Of a stretch of DNA of 64,000 nucleotides, positions 1-10,457 are shown piece after piece. The stretch covers positions 160,198,920-160,262,919 of the forward strand of contig NC_039358.1 of NCBI RefSeq assembly GCF_003573695.1, written 5' to 3'. How positions within the stretch are numbered: the first letter of the stretch is position 1; every line of letters begins with the position of its first letter. Under the pieces are notes generated by a model. The model was not told where the DNA came from. It made no database searches and saw only the letters and a list, made by a program, of their open reading frames with translations. The translations under genes were made by a program, and so were the position numbers. The stretch is from Papaver somniferum. Its lineage: Eukaryota; Streptophyta; Magnoliopsida; Ranunculales; Papaveraceae.

Positions 1-78
1 TGTTGGTTGTTCACCATATCTCAGCTTTCCAAACTGAACCAGTATCACTGCGTTGAAGGTGAGGAGACATCTCTGTGA
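1..78 (+). CDS. possible 3' end of a gene entering from the left
   Basis: An open frame in frame 1 runs from the window edge to a TGA at 76-78 (25 residues, ending VEGEETSL). It could be the C-terminus of a gene lying to the left. No domain is recognisable and an open frame this short can occur by chance. The T-rich sequence that follows would suit a 3' untranslated region. Confidence 0.2.
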   Translation, partial: CWLFTISQLSKLNQYHCVEGEETSL

Positions 79-946
79 TATGATTGACCAACTGGACATG
101 TCCAGCGTTGTCCCTGAATCCACCTCTTAAAACTCTCTCAGTTCTGTACTGGCCTACTAGGAATACCTTTTGGATCACATTTGGCTCCTGTCTTAAATTT
201 TTTGTTTCAGTTTGTCAGTCATGCATATTAGTTCGGTCCCCAACTCATGTTTAACTCCAAAATCGAGTTCAGGTGGATCCCGATTCATTGGTTACTTTTA
301 TTCATTGCAGAAAGCACCTGAAACAGCTCACACTAAGTAAAAGCTTGATGCATGGTTCAGGAATCGCTATATGCACTCGGAAAATAAAGCAATTGTGAGG
401 AACAGTCTCCTCCTTACTCTTGATAATGTTTCTATTTTCAGTTTTAGCTTTCTTTTTGTAGCTGTTGCAGTCAAGCAGTTTTAGCTTGCTTTTTGTAGTT
501 GTTGCAAATATTATCCAGTTCGTAGTTTTGCATGTGTAAATGGCTCTCTTGGGTGATGATGATGATAATGGCGAGTAATAAATAATAAGACCTTCTTTTG
601 TGCTTTCCTTATGGCAATATATTGTACTCTAATTGCAAATTGTAATAGTTTCAGTTACGCCTTTGGATGTTAATTTTTTAGTAGTACAGGAAGAAATGAT
701 TTTGAAATTCATGCCGAGCCTAAGTAGTGAAAACTTTAGGGAGAGAAAGCTAGATTTTGACCCAAATGAGAAACCATTGCTTTTTCCATCAGTTTTGACA
801 TTAGTTTAGTGTAACAACCAGTGAAAAAAGAAACAAACAAGTCAATACTCCTGTGAGACAAACATTTAGCAGATCTGCTACAAGACGGCAGTTAACATTC
901 TTTATCTAGAACTTTCACGTTGTTAACTTACCTGATCGTATCCATC
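79..946. other. non-coding stretch, probable 3' UTR and spacer
   Basis: No supportable gene. A short direct duplication is visible at about 441-510, where CAGTTTTAGCTT...TTTTTGTAG...TTGTTGCA occurs twice in a row. From about 809 onward the sequence matches 1571 onward and belongs to the duplicated gene end described in the next entries. Confidence 0.5.
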
Positions 947-1153
947 TTATAAATTGCGGATCTTTTCGGACAATTTTGATTTCCAACTTATCCGAACTTT
1001 TGTTGCCTTTGGAGCTTTCTGTCTTTTAGACATTGTTGCGCACCTTCCTAAGAGATCCCTCCTGTGTTGGCTCCTATTCGGCATTATCAGTGGCAACCCT
1101 GCTGGAATTGTGACATGCATTTTCCACATCAAAAGCATTGCTTGCTTTTTCAT
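947..1153 (-). pseudogene. duplicated 3'-terminal fragment of the neighbouring coiled-coil gene
   Basis: The 68-codon frame repeats the C-terminus of the gene at 1739-3669. Both have RRxLxGRxxxMSxxQKxPKATK followed by a basic tail with a WKS core. The DNA match extends into the downstream untranslated sequence (about 809-890 against 1571-1648, including AGCAGATNTNCTACAAG). The copy lacks roughly 40-50 bp present in the parent and has no upstream exons, so it cannot make the full protein. It is best read as a tandem duplication of the gene's 3' end, about 770 bp away, that has since decayed. Confidence 0.7.
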
Positions 1154-1738
1154 TACTAATTAAATTCTGCTTTCCACACATATATCTTATTCAGATTGTT
1201 GAAGTTTCTTACGAATTAACAACATGATTATCTGCTGCACAACATGATTATGAAACTGGAAAACATATGAGAGAAATATCCCAAGAATATTTGAATTGCA
1301 AGTTCGTTGTCTTATGTAATGACTCGCCCAGTGTAATCTTGTGTCTTTAAGCTGGGAAAATAATAATATGGGCTTGCGGTCACATGATTTAAGAATAAAA
1401 TTTTAGGGTCTATATCTATAGATACTGTTATTTGGGGAATTTAGATTCCTGAATTATATCCATGAAGGATGCAGAAACAATTTAAAACGGTGTGAATCTT
1501 GCGTCTTTGAGCTGGAAAAAAAAACATATATATACCAAAGAGAAAAAGAGACTGAACTTGAAGAGAAACCAAGTGTAACAGCCAGTGAAAAAAAGAGAGG
1601 AAAACACTCCCATGAGACATAAATATTTAGCAGATGTACTACAAGCACCCCAGTATACCATGGCATCTAAAATAATTCCCTCGTTATTAACCTACCCCAT
1701 CCTACATCTTCTTTCGAGCTTGGAATATTAGGACTTCC

Positions 1739-3669
1739 TTAGTAGTCTTGATTGTCTTCCAACACTGTCGATTTCCAAGTTTTCCAAAGTTTTGTTGCCT
1801 TTGGTACCTTCTGCTTTCTGGACATTGCTGTGCGCCTTCCTGGAAGCTCCCTCCTGTGTATTGTGTTTTGGATATTGTGTGGTTCTTTGTGTATCACAGA
1901 TGGCTCCTGTTTGACAGCATCAGAGGCAACCAAATTGGAAGTTTCACCTGCATTTTGCCCATCTCCAGCATTACTTGCTTCTCCTGGTACCGCATCAACA
2001 GAAACCATTTTCCTTGCATTGCCTACTTGTTCATTTGATTCCACACCATCACTATTTCCTTCTCTCAGTCTCAAGTGTCCTCGAATCTCTTTACCCTCCA
2101 AACCAGCTTGGTGACTGTTATCGGTCTGTGTTTTTAAACCCTCATCTCCCATTTCAGTATCAGTTTGATTATCTTGCTCAGCTCCTTGCTTTTCCACCTC
2201 ATCATGATGTCTTGCCTTCTCCAGTTTGCTGTTTCTGTAAATATCTCTCCATCTCTTGCTCATTCTCTGGACGCTATCACTACCTTCACCTCTATCTCCA
2301 GAGCTCTCAGCATTTTGTAATCCTTCAGGCATTTCATCTACTTTACCTTCCACCTCCTTTAGAACACCATTCATTCCGTTATTTTTGACCACATTGGTTT
2401 CATTGCTATTACCCACTTGCTCTCTCATACTCAAACCTTCACCCCCTTGCGAGTTCTCAGTCTTTTCCAAGTTAATATCACCTGAAGCTCCCTTGCTTTG
2501 ACCTGGTTCTCCGTTCTTCTCGCCAAATTCATGTACCTCACTTGTTACTGCACTATCTTGACCATTCTCAAACGTTTTCGACTTCCCTTCTAGTTGAGTT
2601 GCATTTTGATCAGTACTTTCTCCTTCACTTTTGCTTATCAAAGATTCAGCATTCACAACTTGTTCTGTTGCAGTTAAATTAACGTGTGGGTTAGAAGGAT
2701 CATCAGCACTCACAGACCATACATTAACCGGTTTCTCAAGACGATTTTTCATTTCTTGGAGTTCGATTTCTTTCTGCTTCAAAAGTGCAGTTAGAGCTGA
2801 AACTTGAGAAATATCTCGACTTGAATTCATCTCTCTTTCCTTTAGTAATCTGAGTTCATTTTTCTTCTCCTCCAATTCGACTTCCATAACCCTTGCTTCT
2901 TCTTTAAGTGAAGCTGCTGTAGATTGCCAACCCATAATCTTGTTATTCAAATCCATCTTTTGAGTTCTGAGAGAATGTGCCTTTCCCTTCAATTCTTCAA
3001 CTTTCTTTTTCATTTCTTTGCTGTAGTCCCTTTCTTTCTAAATAACAAAACAAACAAAAAAGTTCCACAAATAAACAATAAGCATGACTATTAAACATAC
3101 AGTTAACCAAAGATTAAATTTGTTTTTCCCTTATTTGGATAGAAATATTTCCTCCTTTCAAATTAGAGAATGCGATATCGTCTTATTTGTTAAAATCCTT
3201 GTAAAATCAATGTGTAACACCACCCATTAAAGGGTTCTTGTCATTCTCTGCAGGTCTGGCTAAAATGTCCATGGTGGGTTCTTTTTTCCACCACCAAATG
3301 ATTTGATTGGATATCACAGTGAGATTAGGTAGCATATACCTAACAATTGCAGAATATCCCCTACTTTTAGGTTCCATTAACCTGAATAATTGAACATATA
3401 TGTGCCCTCTGCATGTATATTGTGTGACGTCTACAGAGAAAGAAAGGATGAGTAGTAACCTGTAAGAGTAGTTGAAGGGTGATAATATCTCTGTCTTTGT
3501 CTTTGATGAGGAGGCTGAAGATGCGTCTTTCTCTGAACTTGTGAAGAACCATTACACCAAATACAGCAGCACCAAAAGCAAGCAACAACATCATGGCATA
3601 AGGCCTCAATCCTCTATTACTACTGCTACTGTACTTCATTGATCCACTTCCAACACCACCCATCGCCAT
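1739..3669 (-). CDS. membrane-anchored coiled-coil protein, plant-specific, two exons, about 502 aa
   Basis: Exon 1 is 3669-3460 (70 codons) and ends CAG|GTTACT. Exon 2 is 3037-1739, after TTTAG, and joins in phase 0. Residues 1-22 are Gly/Ser-rich. Residues about 23-43 (PYAMMLLLAFGAAVFGVMVL) form one membrane segment followed by HKFRERR. A long coiled coil rich in K, E and L covers about residues 60-150. The rest is acidic, low-complexity sequence rich in E, G, N and S, with a basic Lys/Arg tail. Plants have a family of anchored coiled-coil proteins with this layout, often annotated with uninformative names, and their role is not established. The short hydrophobic N-terminus and cytosolic-type charges suggest a tail facing the cytosol or stroma, but this is inference. 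The start is chosen because the ATG precedes the anchor and follows a CT-rich leader. Confidence 0.8.
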
Positions 3670-3671
3670 CC

Positions 3672-3695
3672 CTCTCTCTCTCTCTCTCTCTCTCT
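3672..3695. repeat. (CT)n microsatellite in the 5' leader
   Basis: About twelve CT units lie directly upstream of the start codon of the coiled-coil gene (GA repeat on the sense strand). Pyrimidine or purine runs are common in plant 5' leaders. Confidence 0.9.
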
Positions 3696-3699
3696 AAAG

Positions 3700-4588
3700 A
3701 AATACAGTCCTTGGTTTTGAATACCAGAAAGAAAGGGAAAAGTCTAGATGTAGAGGGAGTGAGATGTACTTTAAACCAGTGTTGCTTCAGTTTCAAAAAG
3801 ATTTTTTCACCTCTGAAAAGAGATTCTTTTTCATCTCTTTGAAGACAATAAAATAAAATAGAAAAGCGTAGGATGGAGATGGTGAGAGCAAGTAAAGGGT
3901 GTGGTAAAGAGGTAGTAGTAGAAGTATAAATGAAATAAGTTAAAGAACATGGGAATTGTGTCAAGAGCGTTGATTCTGAAGTTTCTCTTTTTTTACATTT
4001 GTTTTGACTCCTTTGTCCTTTTATCTCATCCAAAATCACTTATTTAACCTTTTAGTTTGTTGAGAACGCCCATTTCAGACAGAGACATCATCTGATGAGA
4101 GAGGACAGAATGTCAATTTTAGAGATGTGTTAAAAGGAAGAGAGTAGTTGGGATTTGAATAAGTGTTACTAGAATCCACTACGTTTTTGAGCCAAAAAAA
4201 CAATAATATATAAAAGTTGTGTAGAAATGGTAAAGTGCTTTTAGAGTAATTGGGGAGTAAATTAGGGGTAGTGTCAGAAGAGTCTGAGAGAAAAAGAAGC
4301 CTTGTAAAATGAGCTTTGGCATGGATCCAGGCAGAAGTTGCATTGCTATACAGTCTTGTATGAGTAATGTGCTGCACAGGGTTCTAGTCGAACTTTTAAA
4401 GAAACAACTCGGAGTCCCAGACTAGAGAGAGAAAAAGACACAGCCATCGATGTTTACAAAGTGGTTGGTGATGGGGGAGAGAAACAAGAACATATGATCG
4501 GAGAAAACAAGATGGTTGGACTCTTTGGAGTTTAGAGTTGACTCCAGAGAGGGAAGCAGTTAAAAGATAAAGCTGGAGAGGGGTTCAG

Positions 4589-4625
<37 letters not shown>

Positions 4626-5314
4626 TACACAACAAAAAAAAAAAAGGCTAGAAGTTTTTCATTGGAGAGGGGTTGCCAGCCGGAAGACTAGGTATAATGA
4701 GTCAATTTTAGAACTCTCATATTATGTTGTTATGTATGGTTGTGAAATTTGATGAGGATCTTGAAGATAATGCCATTTTTAGGCTTATTGAATATACCGT
4801 CGGTATGGAAGTTATGCCAAAAACATCTGATACACCTCAAGTTGAAAACGGAAGCTGTTCAACAGCATTGTGGAAAAATTCTTGTGCGGGGTGTTTTCTT
4901 CTTAACCCAATCCAAGAATCAATATAATTAGCTTAATTAATTACTTCTCATCTCTTAAAATTGAAACGAGAACCAAATTAAGATACAGAGAAAAACGTAT
5001 CAGACTAATGATTAGTCTCTCCTACCGCGAACGATAATGGGAGAAAGAAAGTCGAAATGGACTTTTCTTTTGGGCTAGGGGTGCAGGTGTTGAGATTTTA
5101 GGGGGTGCAAACTCTTTTTTTGGTTTTTTTTGGCTTGAAAATGCTAGACTTCTTGATGTTTTTGAAAATTAAGGGGGTGCAACTGTGTGATGTTGCCTCC
5201 ACCCCTGATTCCAATGTCGTCTTTAGTTTTTACAGCAGCTATATAATAGAAGGAACCACAATTCAGCAACCTTATACGCACAATAGCAAAAGCATGGCAC
5301 GTTATGGCCAAACA
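3700..5314. other. promoter side of the coiled-coil gene and intergenic DNA
   Basis: No convincing gene; frames here are short and unrelated to known domains. A poly(A) run of about 35 bases occupies 4589-4623, with a second A-rich run at 4635-4645, possibly a retroposon tail. The right end runs into the target site of element E1. Confidence 0.5.
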
Positions 5315-5991
5315 TAAAATAACCTGGGGAGATTGGGATATACTCAAACTAATTGGGGTATACTCAATAAGATAAAATCTGGTTATTTTGAAGTAAAATC
5401 AAGCCACCCCTTAACCTTGTATTTTCTAAACGGCTAATATGTCCTTGGTTAATTAACACTAAAATTCTGATTAGGTTAATTAATTGAGTTTAGATTAAAA
5501 TTTTGAAATTATGAATTCAGTAGATTAAACCTTTCATTTGTCTTATGAGTTCGATTTCGATCAACAAATTTGGTTTTGAAAATGCACAAGGCCGGCAAGG
5601 TCGTGGTTTGAATAAGGTGTCGACCGGTCTTCGACCGGCAAGGTCCACTTTGAATAAGCTGTCGACCAGTTTTCGGCCGGCAGTACCCAATTTGAATAAG
5701 CTGCTGACCAGTATTCGGCTGGCATGGTCCTCGGATGAAGAACACGTCGACTATCTTGGGCAAAAATCTTACGGTCGGCATGTAAATATTTCCTACCATG
5801 CCGGCTATCGTAAAGTCGGCATGCACATAATTTATAACACTGCCGGCTACATGTTAAGGATTTCTGTCCTTGCCGACCTAAACTTATACCAAACAGAAAG
5901 CAAAATATGGAAGATGTAATTTACTTTATTCATGCGATGTTGGTTACTACATTGATTGAAACATAAAACCTAATCCTTGTCGACGGAAAAA

Positions 5992-6068
5992 CGAATGCAC
6001 TTAGCATGTGCATCAAGCCTTTGAACCCCTAGGCGACCCTAGTGGACGAGTTATAGTCTCGTGAGGAC
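5992..6068 (-). other. three-hairpin 3' UTR motif, copy 1 (E1)
   Basis: It lies just downstream of the Myb-like gene, in its sense direction. Hairpin A has stem ACGAG/CTCGT with loop ACTATAA. Hairpin B has CCACTAGG/CCTAGGGG around GTCG. Hairpin C has GATGCAC/GTGCATT around ATGCTAA. Two other copies are at 9172-9246 (-) and 23532-23607 (+). Confidence 0.6.
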
Positions 6069-6116
6069 TTACATAGAGGTATACCCACAAAACCTACACT
6101 AAAACTTCTAAAACCA

Positions 6117-6591
6117 TCAATCTTCCTCCGACGAAGACGATACCGCATCCAAGTAGTCCGGGTTATCCTCCGGGATTCTATCGGCCAAGAAGTGATAGAC
6201 AAGGTAGCGCGTTTTCACGACTTCGTGCTACAAAAACAAACTTACATTTGTTAGTGGTGTTTCATTGGAAGATAAAACAACATGGATCATGTAAAACAAA
6301 CTACAAAAATACTCACAAATTATGCAATGGACAAGGTGAAGGGGCGAGTGTTAAAAATCCGAGGTTGGAAAGCTAAAAATGCAAGTATCACATTTTCAAC
6401 GACTAGGTGCCTCTCATGCACTTGTTGAACACTTCTTGCATTTGGATTCCCAAAGTCTTAGATAAATTTGTTGTGTACCCTAGCCCAAAAGGTTGTGGAA
6501 TCCACCCTTTCAGAGGATTGACGTCTAAGTTGTTTTTCCGCATACCATGCTTTTGGATTGCCAAATCTTCATTTGAATCAAACGAAGTCAT
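6117..6591 (-). pseudogene. E1 Myb/SANT-like accessory gene, decayed
   Basis: This is homologous at DNA level to 22976-23483 in E2. Exon 1 starts at ATG 6591 and an intron lies at about 6330-6230. Exon 2 ends at TGA 6117 after a Ser/Glu-rich tail. The useful frame shows AWYAEKQL, then TTFWARVHNKF, then a helix-like stretch, which resembles the Myb/SANT-like proteins carried by plant DNA transposons. The copy is broken. A small deletion near codon 13 shifts the frame, a stop follows HNKF, and exon 2 lacks a block present in E2. Function in that family is DNA binding to help the transposase; here it is inference from shape. Confidence 0.55.
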
Positions 6592-7095
6592 TGTTGTTTA
6601 GCTATTGGGTGAGTTAGATGGATTGTATGATGATATGAGCTTTGGATAGTATATGGAACTATTTGTAGGTTGTTTTGTAGAGAGAAGTAGTGTATTTATA
6701 GGATGGTGGCCAAATTTGGCCGTTATAGTGCCCAAGTACAAGTCAATCAATGAAATTGTACTTGCAAAAAAAAACTTGAATTTTGAATCCGCCGGCGAGG
6801 TTTGTTTTCTCCAACATGCTGACCTAGTAAACAGCCGGATATGTATGAATTTTGTTACCATGCCGACCTGATAAGATTTTAGGCATTAAAAGAAAGGTTT
6901 TTTTGCCACACATAGCCGGCAGGGTCGATAACATACTACCCTGCCGGCTAATAAACAGCCGGTTAGGTAGAAATTTTGTTACCATGCCGACCTGATAAGA
7001 TTTTAGGCATCAGGAGAGAGGTTTTTTTGCCGCACATAGCCGGCATGGTCTATAACATATTACCTTGCTGGCTAGTAAACAGCCGGCTAGGTAGG

Positions 7096-9085
7096 TGGTG
7101 GGGTTTTGAAAACACCTACAAACTGACCTGCAAGTGCACAGGGTCAATTGTAGTTAGTGATGGGAAGAAAAGGTTTGTCCACAGGGACTTGGAGGGAGCT
7201 ATTGAAGTTCTCTAGCTAGTCTGAGCTAGTGACAGGCAGTGAAGATGGTATTTACAGAAGCAATAAAAATGAAGCAAAGAGAAAGACCAAGGCAGTGAGC
7301 CAAGGGCAGAGACAGTGAGCAAATAACCAAAGGCAGTGAAAGAGAATTAAACAAAGATGAGGTAAAATACTAAAGAACACTAGGGATTTGATTCCACCAT
7401 CTAACCTATCTAGGCAGTGTTACTTGTGAACTAAAATCTTGTCCCTAATGGACCTAGGTTAAGGTTCAAGCCTGCCTATGGTCCAGGGCTGCATTAGTGG
7501 AAGATAATTAGCTTAATTCACTAGCATCACCCCTAGCATTGAGTGTCTGTTTAAGGCACACTCAATCACAGGTGATGTTTGTTCCCTAACTTCATTACTT
7601 CCCTATTTCAGTGAAATGTGGATGGTTAAGTCCCTAAATTCTCTAGTTCACCCCTAGCATTGAGTGTCTTCTTACAGCACACTCAATCACAGGTGACTTC
7701 AATCACCAAGAACACTAACATCCTAATTCAGTTATACCTACAAGAGTGTTCACTAAGTTTTTTTCTACCCAACAAGGTCTTCAGGCTTCATCTAAGCCCC
7801 AACTGATGATCTAGAACATGTTGACAGTAATTGATGACATGATAAACATAAAGATTAATTGGAATTGCAAATTAAAAATTAACCCTAAATTAACAGTAAA
7901 TTGACATTGGAATTAAACTGAAATTAACCCAATTAGGGGGTATCTCGGCTAACCAAGAACACCCCTACACATACAACACCCCCTCTATTTATACCCAAAA
8001 ATATGAATTAGGGTTCCATATGTTCTTCCCCAAAAAATCCCCAAAACAGTAAAATTAGGGTTACACAATTTTTTACCTAATTTCTCTGATAACTGCTCAC
8101 TCACTTCGACCCATGCTTGTACTTCGCCTCCTGCTCCTCTCCGTGCTTCTCATGCCCTAAACCTAGTTGTTCCAACAAACCCTAATCTAGGTCAGTGAGA
8201 TACAGTTGGGGGTTAGGTGGAACAATTAGGTTCTAGGGAGATGGGGTGATGTTGTACAGAGTGGTATGGTGGTGGTTTGGTGGCTGTTGCAGGAGGGTTG
8301 GTGACGACAGGGAAGAAGGTGGTGGTGATGGTGGTGCGGCAGGGTATGGTGGTTGCAGACGGGGTGAGCTCGATTAGGTTCTGGCTAGGGGTTGTTTGGT
8401 TTGTGGGATATAGACTTAGGTGTTTGAGTGTTGAGCGGGATCATCGAACCTTGATGTTCGGTGATGAAAGGCGTAGGATGATAACTTCTGAAACGGATCT
8501 AACGGAGAAATTGAGACAGATCGTGAGCGACCGTTGGATGCAAAAATACAACGAAACTGACGGCTCAATGATGGAGTTAGGTGCTGTAGTGTAAGGCGGA
8601 GATATCAAACTTCGATGCACAGCAAGGGAGCGACCGTCGGATGCTTCTGAGAACTGATCTGACGGCTGAAGACGCAAGCGGGTATGGATTTGGGTTTTAG
8701 GCTTTTGGGTATAGAAGATGGGTTTGGGAAATCTTGAGCCCACTTCTTCTTTAAGAACAACTTTCTTCTTCTTGAGCCCATTTCTTCTTTAAGAACAACT
8801 TTCTTCTTCTTGAGCCCATTTCCAGCTTTTTGGACGTGCGCTCCATTCTTTGCGGCTTCCTTGCGTAATTTCTCCCGGCTTTTCACCACTTTTCTGCTCT
8901 TTTTGCTCCGCAACTCATCCAATCTTTATTTATTACCTAAAAATGAAAAATTAAGTAAGAAAAATATTTATTCTTGAAAACGATGAAAATACAGAATATG
9001 GGATAAAATGTAGAATTAATGCACAAAAGATGAGTTAAAATGCCAACAAAAAGGGATAAATATATACAATATTTGGCACTCATCA
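7096..9085 (-). repeat. LTR (3' LTR in element sense), 1990 bp
   Basis: It matches 13166-15154 almost base for base. The one difference noticed is CTCAATGATGG here against CTCAAGATGG there. It contains a 45-bp direct duplication of a hairpin: ATTGAGTGT pairs with ACACTCAAT at 7538-7566 and again at 7659-7687. It also has a GGCAGTGA-rich stretch near 7235-7350. Open frames such as 8277-8594 appear in both LTRs and are not genes. Confidence 0.92.
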
Positions 9086-9727
9086 AATACCCCCAAACCT
9101 GAATTTTACTTGTCCTCAAGTAAAACAAAACTAAGGAAATCCTAACTATACCACTGTCGCTGGTCTCTCGAATGCATTTAGCGTATGCACTAAGCCTTTT
9201 AAACCACTAAGCGTCCCTAGTGGACGAGTTGAAGTCTCGTGAAGGTTTGCTTAGAACGTACCTACAAAGTTCTAGGTCAAAATATAAGCTCAGATTCCAT
9301 CAAACGTGACATGTGCAAAACAGTTAAGCTCACAGCAAAATGGAGATGTCAATCTAGCTATCGAAGACACAATCCTAGCACTGATAACAAAAAAAAGACA
9401 TGTGATAAGAGTGTAAAGTGTATCTACACATGTGTAAAGAAAGATCTGAAGTTATGACTACTAATCACCAAGAGATAGTTTCTCAGGCTAAGAACTGAGG
9501 TCGAAATCTAGCTAGCTGTCCGGACTTTACGAGAATTGTGAATGAGTTGGAGGTATTTCACAATTTCTCGCGTTGTACATCAATGGCATACACCCTCCTT
9601 GCTTATTACAAAGAAACAACAAAAGATGACAAATTACATGACTCTTATTTACATTGACTACTCTCTTTTATTTTTGGAACAAGAGAGGATGGAATTGATA
9701 AATACTTGATTTTTTTTTGATTTTTTT

Positions 9728-9765
<38 letters not shown>

Positions 9766-10457
9766 CTGAACACACTTTTGATACAAAACAAAAGGAAACA
9801 AAAATTACATGACACTTTGCAAGAGGTAGCCCTTTTTGATGCACCCAGTTAAATTCGATGGTTGTCTTTCTTAATGTAACCTCCACCTTCTATCCCAACC
9901 AACCAAAGAACAAGCTAGTCAAGTTTCGTTCAGTATTCTAAAGTGATTGGCAATCGTAACTTCCTATCAAACACCTTGAAGATCGAGGCCATACATGTAT
10001 TGGTAGATCGTGCGCGTGCAAATTTCTTATCACTATGTGAATTGTGCTAGAATCAGGGTGCCTAAATATCTAGACTAAGACTCCTAAAAAAATACAAATT
10101 TGCACAAGAGTCAACATTTCAAGGTAAATGAGCTCCATTTTTATGTTTTTTCATTTTTTTTTTAATTTTTTTGAATTTTTTCGATTTTTTTCAAAAGAAG
10201 GAGTTCGTTTTCAATTATAGCATATTATAGAAGTATCTATTCACCCCCAAACCTAAACTAAACATTGTCCTCAATGTTTCAAAAATGAACAAAAATAATA
10301 CAACATATGAAGAGGATCATGTTGAGTAGAGAAAAGGAAGAGAATACCCGATTTCGGCGAAAATAAACGAACTCATTATTCACCGGCTAGAATCCAACAT
10401 TTTCAACTTAGATAATATTGGATTAGCAAAAATATATACAAAAGAAACCAAAAAGTT
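9086..10457 (-). other. retrotransposon 3' untranslated interior with polypurine tract and hairpins
   Basis: No coding capacity. On the minus strand it holds the polypurine tract (AGGTTTGGGGGTATT, next to the LTR at 9085). A perfect 9-bp stem hairpin lies at 9104-9125 (TTTTACTTG, loop AGGA, CAAGTAAAA). A second AGGA-loop hairpin is at 10260-10279, followed by another tract, AGGTTTGGGGGTGAA, at about 10240-10254. The T-rich runs at 9709-9766 are the longest homopolymers in the window. The doubled hairpin and tract suggest a fused or duplicated 3' end. Confidence 0.7.
9172..9246 (-). other. three-hairpin motif, copy 2 (LTR retrotransposon)
   Basis: It is in the retrotransposon's sense direction, between the gag-like gene and the polypurine tract. 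Hairpin A is ACGAG/CTCGT with loop ACTTCAA. Hairpin B is an 8-bp stem CCACTAGG/CTTAGTGG around GACG. Hairpin C is AGTGCAT/AATGCATT-like around ACGCTA. It is clearly related to the copies in E1 and E2. Confidence 0.6.

Larger units (their letters stand above)
5583..7095. repeat. E1 left subterminal repeats, GCCGGCAAGGTCGAC type
   Basis: Many copies of a GC-rich motif near GCCGGCAAGGTCGAC, in both orientations, cluster at 5583-5890 and 6785-7095. They are often paired head to head about 20-30 bp apart around a core such as TTTGAATAAGCTG. They stand out sharply from the AT-rich surroundings. Arrays of this kind beside transposon ends usually bind the transposase. The matching array is on the other side of the element. 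Confidence 0.8.

Noticed and set aside
5315..5330. E1 as a standard PIF/Harbinger element with a TAA duplication
   Set aside because: TAA does flank E1, but the duplication extends to a perfect 8 bp, and E3 has a perfect 8-bp duplication without TAA or TTA at the border.
5545..5919. 124-codon plus-strand frame in E1
   Set aside because: It consists of translated subterminal repeats and is opposite to the element's genes.
6030..6068. GGACGAG...CTCGTGA in the three-hairpin motif as a hammerhead ribozyme on the plus strand
   Set aside because: The catalytic core CUGANGA and GAAA do not fit (an extra G, and GAGG or GAAGG after the stem), and the conserved sense appears to be the other strand.
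5583..7095. CRISPR array
   Set aside because: The repeats are in both orientations with irregular spacing inside a eukaryotic transposon; there are no regular spacers or cas genes.
8277..8922. Open frames in the LTRs (8277-8594 +, 8605-8922 - and their copies at 14347 and 14674) as genes
   Set aside because: They are present in both LTRs, show no domains, and one pair is already altered by the single LTR difference.
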